Shown piece by piece: positions 63,024 to 64,000 of a DNA stretch of 64,000 nt. Position 1 is the stretch's first letter; every line of letters begins with the position of its first letter. The notes under the pieces are model-generated. The model was not told where the DNA came from and did no database searches. It saw nothing but the letters and a program-made list of their open reading frames with translations. Source of the stretch: Moorella glycerini (GTDB taxonomy: Bacteria > Bacillota > DSM-521 > Neomoorellales > Neomoorellaceae). The stretch lies in NCBI RefSeq assembly GCF_009735625.1, contig NZ_CP046244.1, forward strand, positions 62,001 to 126,000, given 5' to 3'. A program made the translations under genes and the position numbers.

Positions 63024-64000
63024 CTTCATCTCCCCTTTCCGGCCGGGCCATGGACGGCGGCAATTTCCGCGCCAGCTCCACCACCTCTTCCGCCAGGACC
63101 CGTACCCGCTCGCGCAGTACGAAAACGCAGTCCGTATCCTGGGCCTCACCCTGGACGATATCTTCGGCAAGGGCGCGACAGCTGGGCGAGCCGCAGGAAC
63201 CGCAGTCCAGTCCCGGAAGCATGGCCTGTGTGGCTTCCAGGCGCCGCATCTTTTCAATAGCGGTGGCCAAATCGTCGTCCAATTGCAGGGCTGGCCGGGG
63301 ATAAACCGGCTCCGCCCTCAGGTCTTTTTCCGTCACCGGGAGATCCATAGATCTTGACGGTAGGTCGCGGACCAGCTGCCGCAACTCCAGCTTTGCCAGG
63401 TAGGGATTTTGTACCATCAGGGCTCCACCGACACATCCACCCGGACAGGCCTGGGCCTCGATGTATTCAATATCCTGGAAGTCGCCCGCTTCTATACGGG
63501 TCAAGACTTCAATAACGTGATGAATGCCATCGACCTCCAGGAGGCGCCGACCGCCAATGCTGGCGTTTTCGCCGCCGCTGTGCCCCCAGCCGTAACCGGT
63601 TGCCCCGGCGCGGGAGGGATATGGAAGGGCGGAAGAAAGGCCCTTGAGTATGTCGCCATAAACGGTCGCCAGGGGAATAACTCCATCGGGACCTACCCTT
63701 TTTCCCTGGGGCTGGCGCGCCGCCGTAATCTTAGCCGGACAGGGGGAAATAAAGAAGGTGCCGACGGCTTCTAACGGTAGGCCGGTGGCTTTCATCCCCT
63801 CCAGCCGGGCCAAGCGGGCTGCCAAATCAACGGGGGTGACCAGGGGCAAAATCTGCTCCACCAGGGAAGGAAAACGGACTTGTATTAGGCCTACTACTGC
63901 CGGGCAGGCCGGGGAAATAAGCGGCCTTTTCCCGCCGTAATTATCCAGGTAGCGTCTGGTTGCCCTGGCCACCATTTCCGCCGCCAGGGCCACTTCGTAA
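63001..64000 (-). CDS. [FeFe]-hydrogenase-like Fe-S protein, partial (N-terminus outside window)
   Basis: 333 residues visible; the true start is beyond position 64000, since the frame is open through YEVALAAEMV to the edge. H-cluster-like motifs: SPACPAVVGL, SPCPAKITAA and QACPGGCVGG. Then a 4Fe-4S Fes-type motif CGSCGSPSC..(about 30).C and a coiled-coil end. The layout parallels the sensor half of the sigma-54 activator at 46647-48893, without an output domain. Likely a sensory or accessory hydrogenase-like protein of the cluster. Confidence 0.88.
   Translation of the reverse strand, partial: YEVALAAEMVARATRRYLDNYGGKRPLISPACPAVVGLIQVRFPSLVEQILPLVTPVDLAARLARLEGMKATGLPLEAVGTFFISPCPAKITAARQPQGKRVGPDGVIPLATVYGDILKGLSSALPYPSRAGATGYGWGHSGGENASIGGRRLLEVDGIHHVIEVLTRIEAGDFQDIEYIEAQACPGGCVGGALMVQNPYLAKLELRQLVRDLPSRSMDLPVTEKDLRAEPVYPRPALQLDDDLATAIEKMRRLEATQAMLPGLDCGSCGSPSCRALAEDIVQGEAQDTDCVFVLRERVRVLAEEVVELARKLPPSMARPERGDEDAPSGNR

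Overview
The window looks like a chromosomal segment of a thermophilic, spore-forming, anaerobic Firmicute of the Moorella type (Clostridia). The evidence is moderate-to-high GC with many TTG/GTG starts after strong GGAGG-type ribosome sites, sporulation genes (spoIID, bofC, yunB, sigI/rsgI), and a multi-subunit [FeFe]-hydrogenase of the HydABC kind used by acetogens. Species assignment is inference. Almost every gene is on the minus strand, so the text reads in transcription order from right to left where relevant.

Right end (about 55.7-64 kb): a hydrogenase block. In transcription order it holds a hydrogenase-like iron-sulfur protein cut by the window edge, a DRTGG-domain protein, a PHP-domain phosphoesterase, HydC/NuoE, a free-standing histidine-kinase-type ATPase, a thioredoxin-like [2Fe-2S] protein, a NuoF-GltD fusion flavoprotein (HydB-like) and the catalytic HydA. 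A sigma-54 activator whose sensor region is itself a hydrogenase-like H-cluster domain lies 7 kb away (46.6-48.9 kb). Together these suggest that redox or H2 sensing is wired into expression and activity of the bifurcating hydrogenase; this is the most interesting system in the window.

49-55.5 kb: accessory region. It holds two XRE regulators with a set of shared palindromic operators, an SGNH hydrolase, and an operon rpiR - iron-sulfur flavoprotein - ubiD - (decayed M20 peptidase) - BMP-type lipoprotein.

33.4-46.3 kb: cysK, cooT-like nickel protein, DUF3842 protein, yunB, tyrS, a class A penicillin-binding protein (plus strand), mutS2, an RHH/PIN toxin-antitoxin pair, a double-length U32 protein and a small unknown protein. 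A CAP-domain secreted protein (plus strand, 32.6 kb) follows a structured leader RNA.

1-32.3 kb: a conserved Firmicute housekeeping array: yebC, bofC, ruvCAB, DUF2905, sigI-rsgI-spoIID, queA-tgt-yajC-HD-secDF, a membrane protein, a CDF transporter, lapA-recJ-relA-dtd-metallohydrolase-hisS, then aspS, a 6S RNA, tcdA, csoR-trxA, rarA, an Mrp ATPase, a nitroreductase and a MoxR/VWA pair. An IS110-family element, with a probable bridge RNA in its long non-coding end, has inserted between hisS and aspS next to an unexplained GC-rich structured element.

No tRNA, rRNA or CRISPR array was seen.
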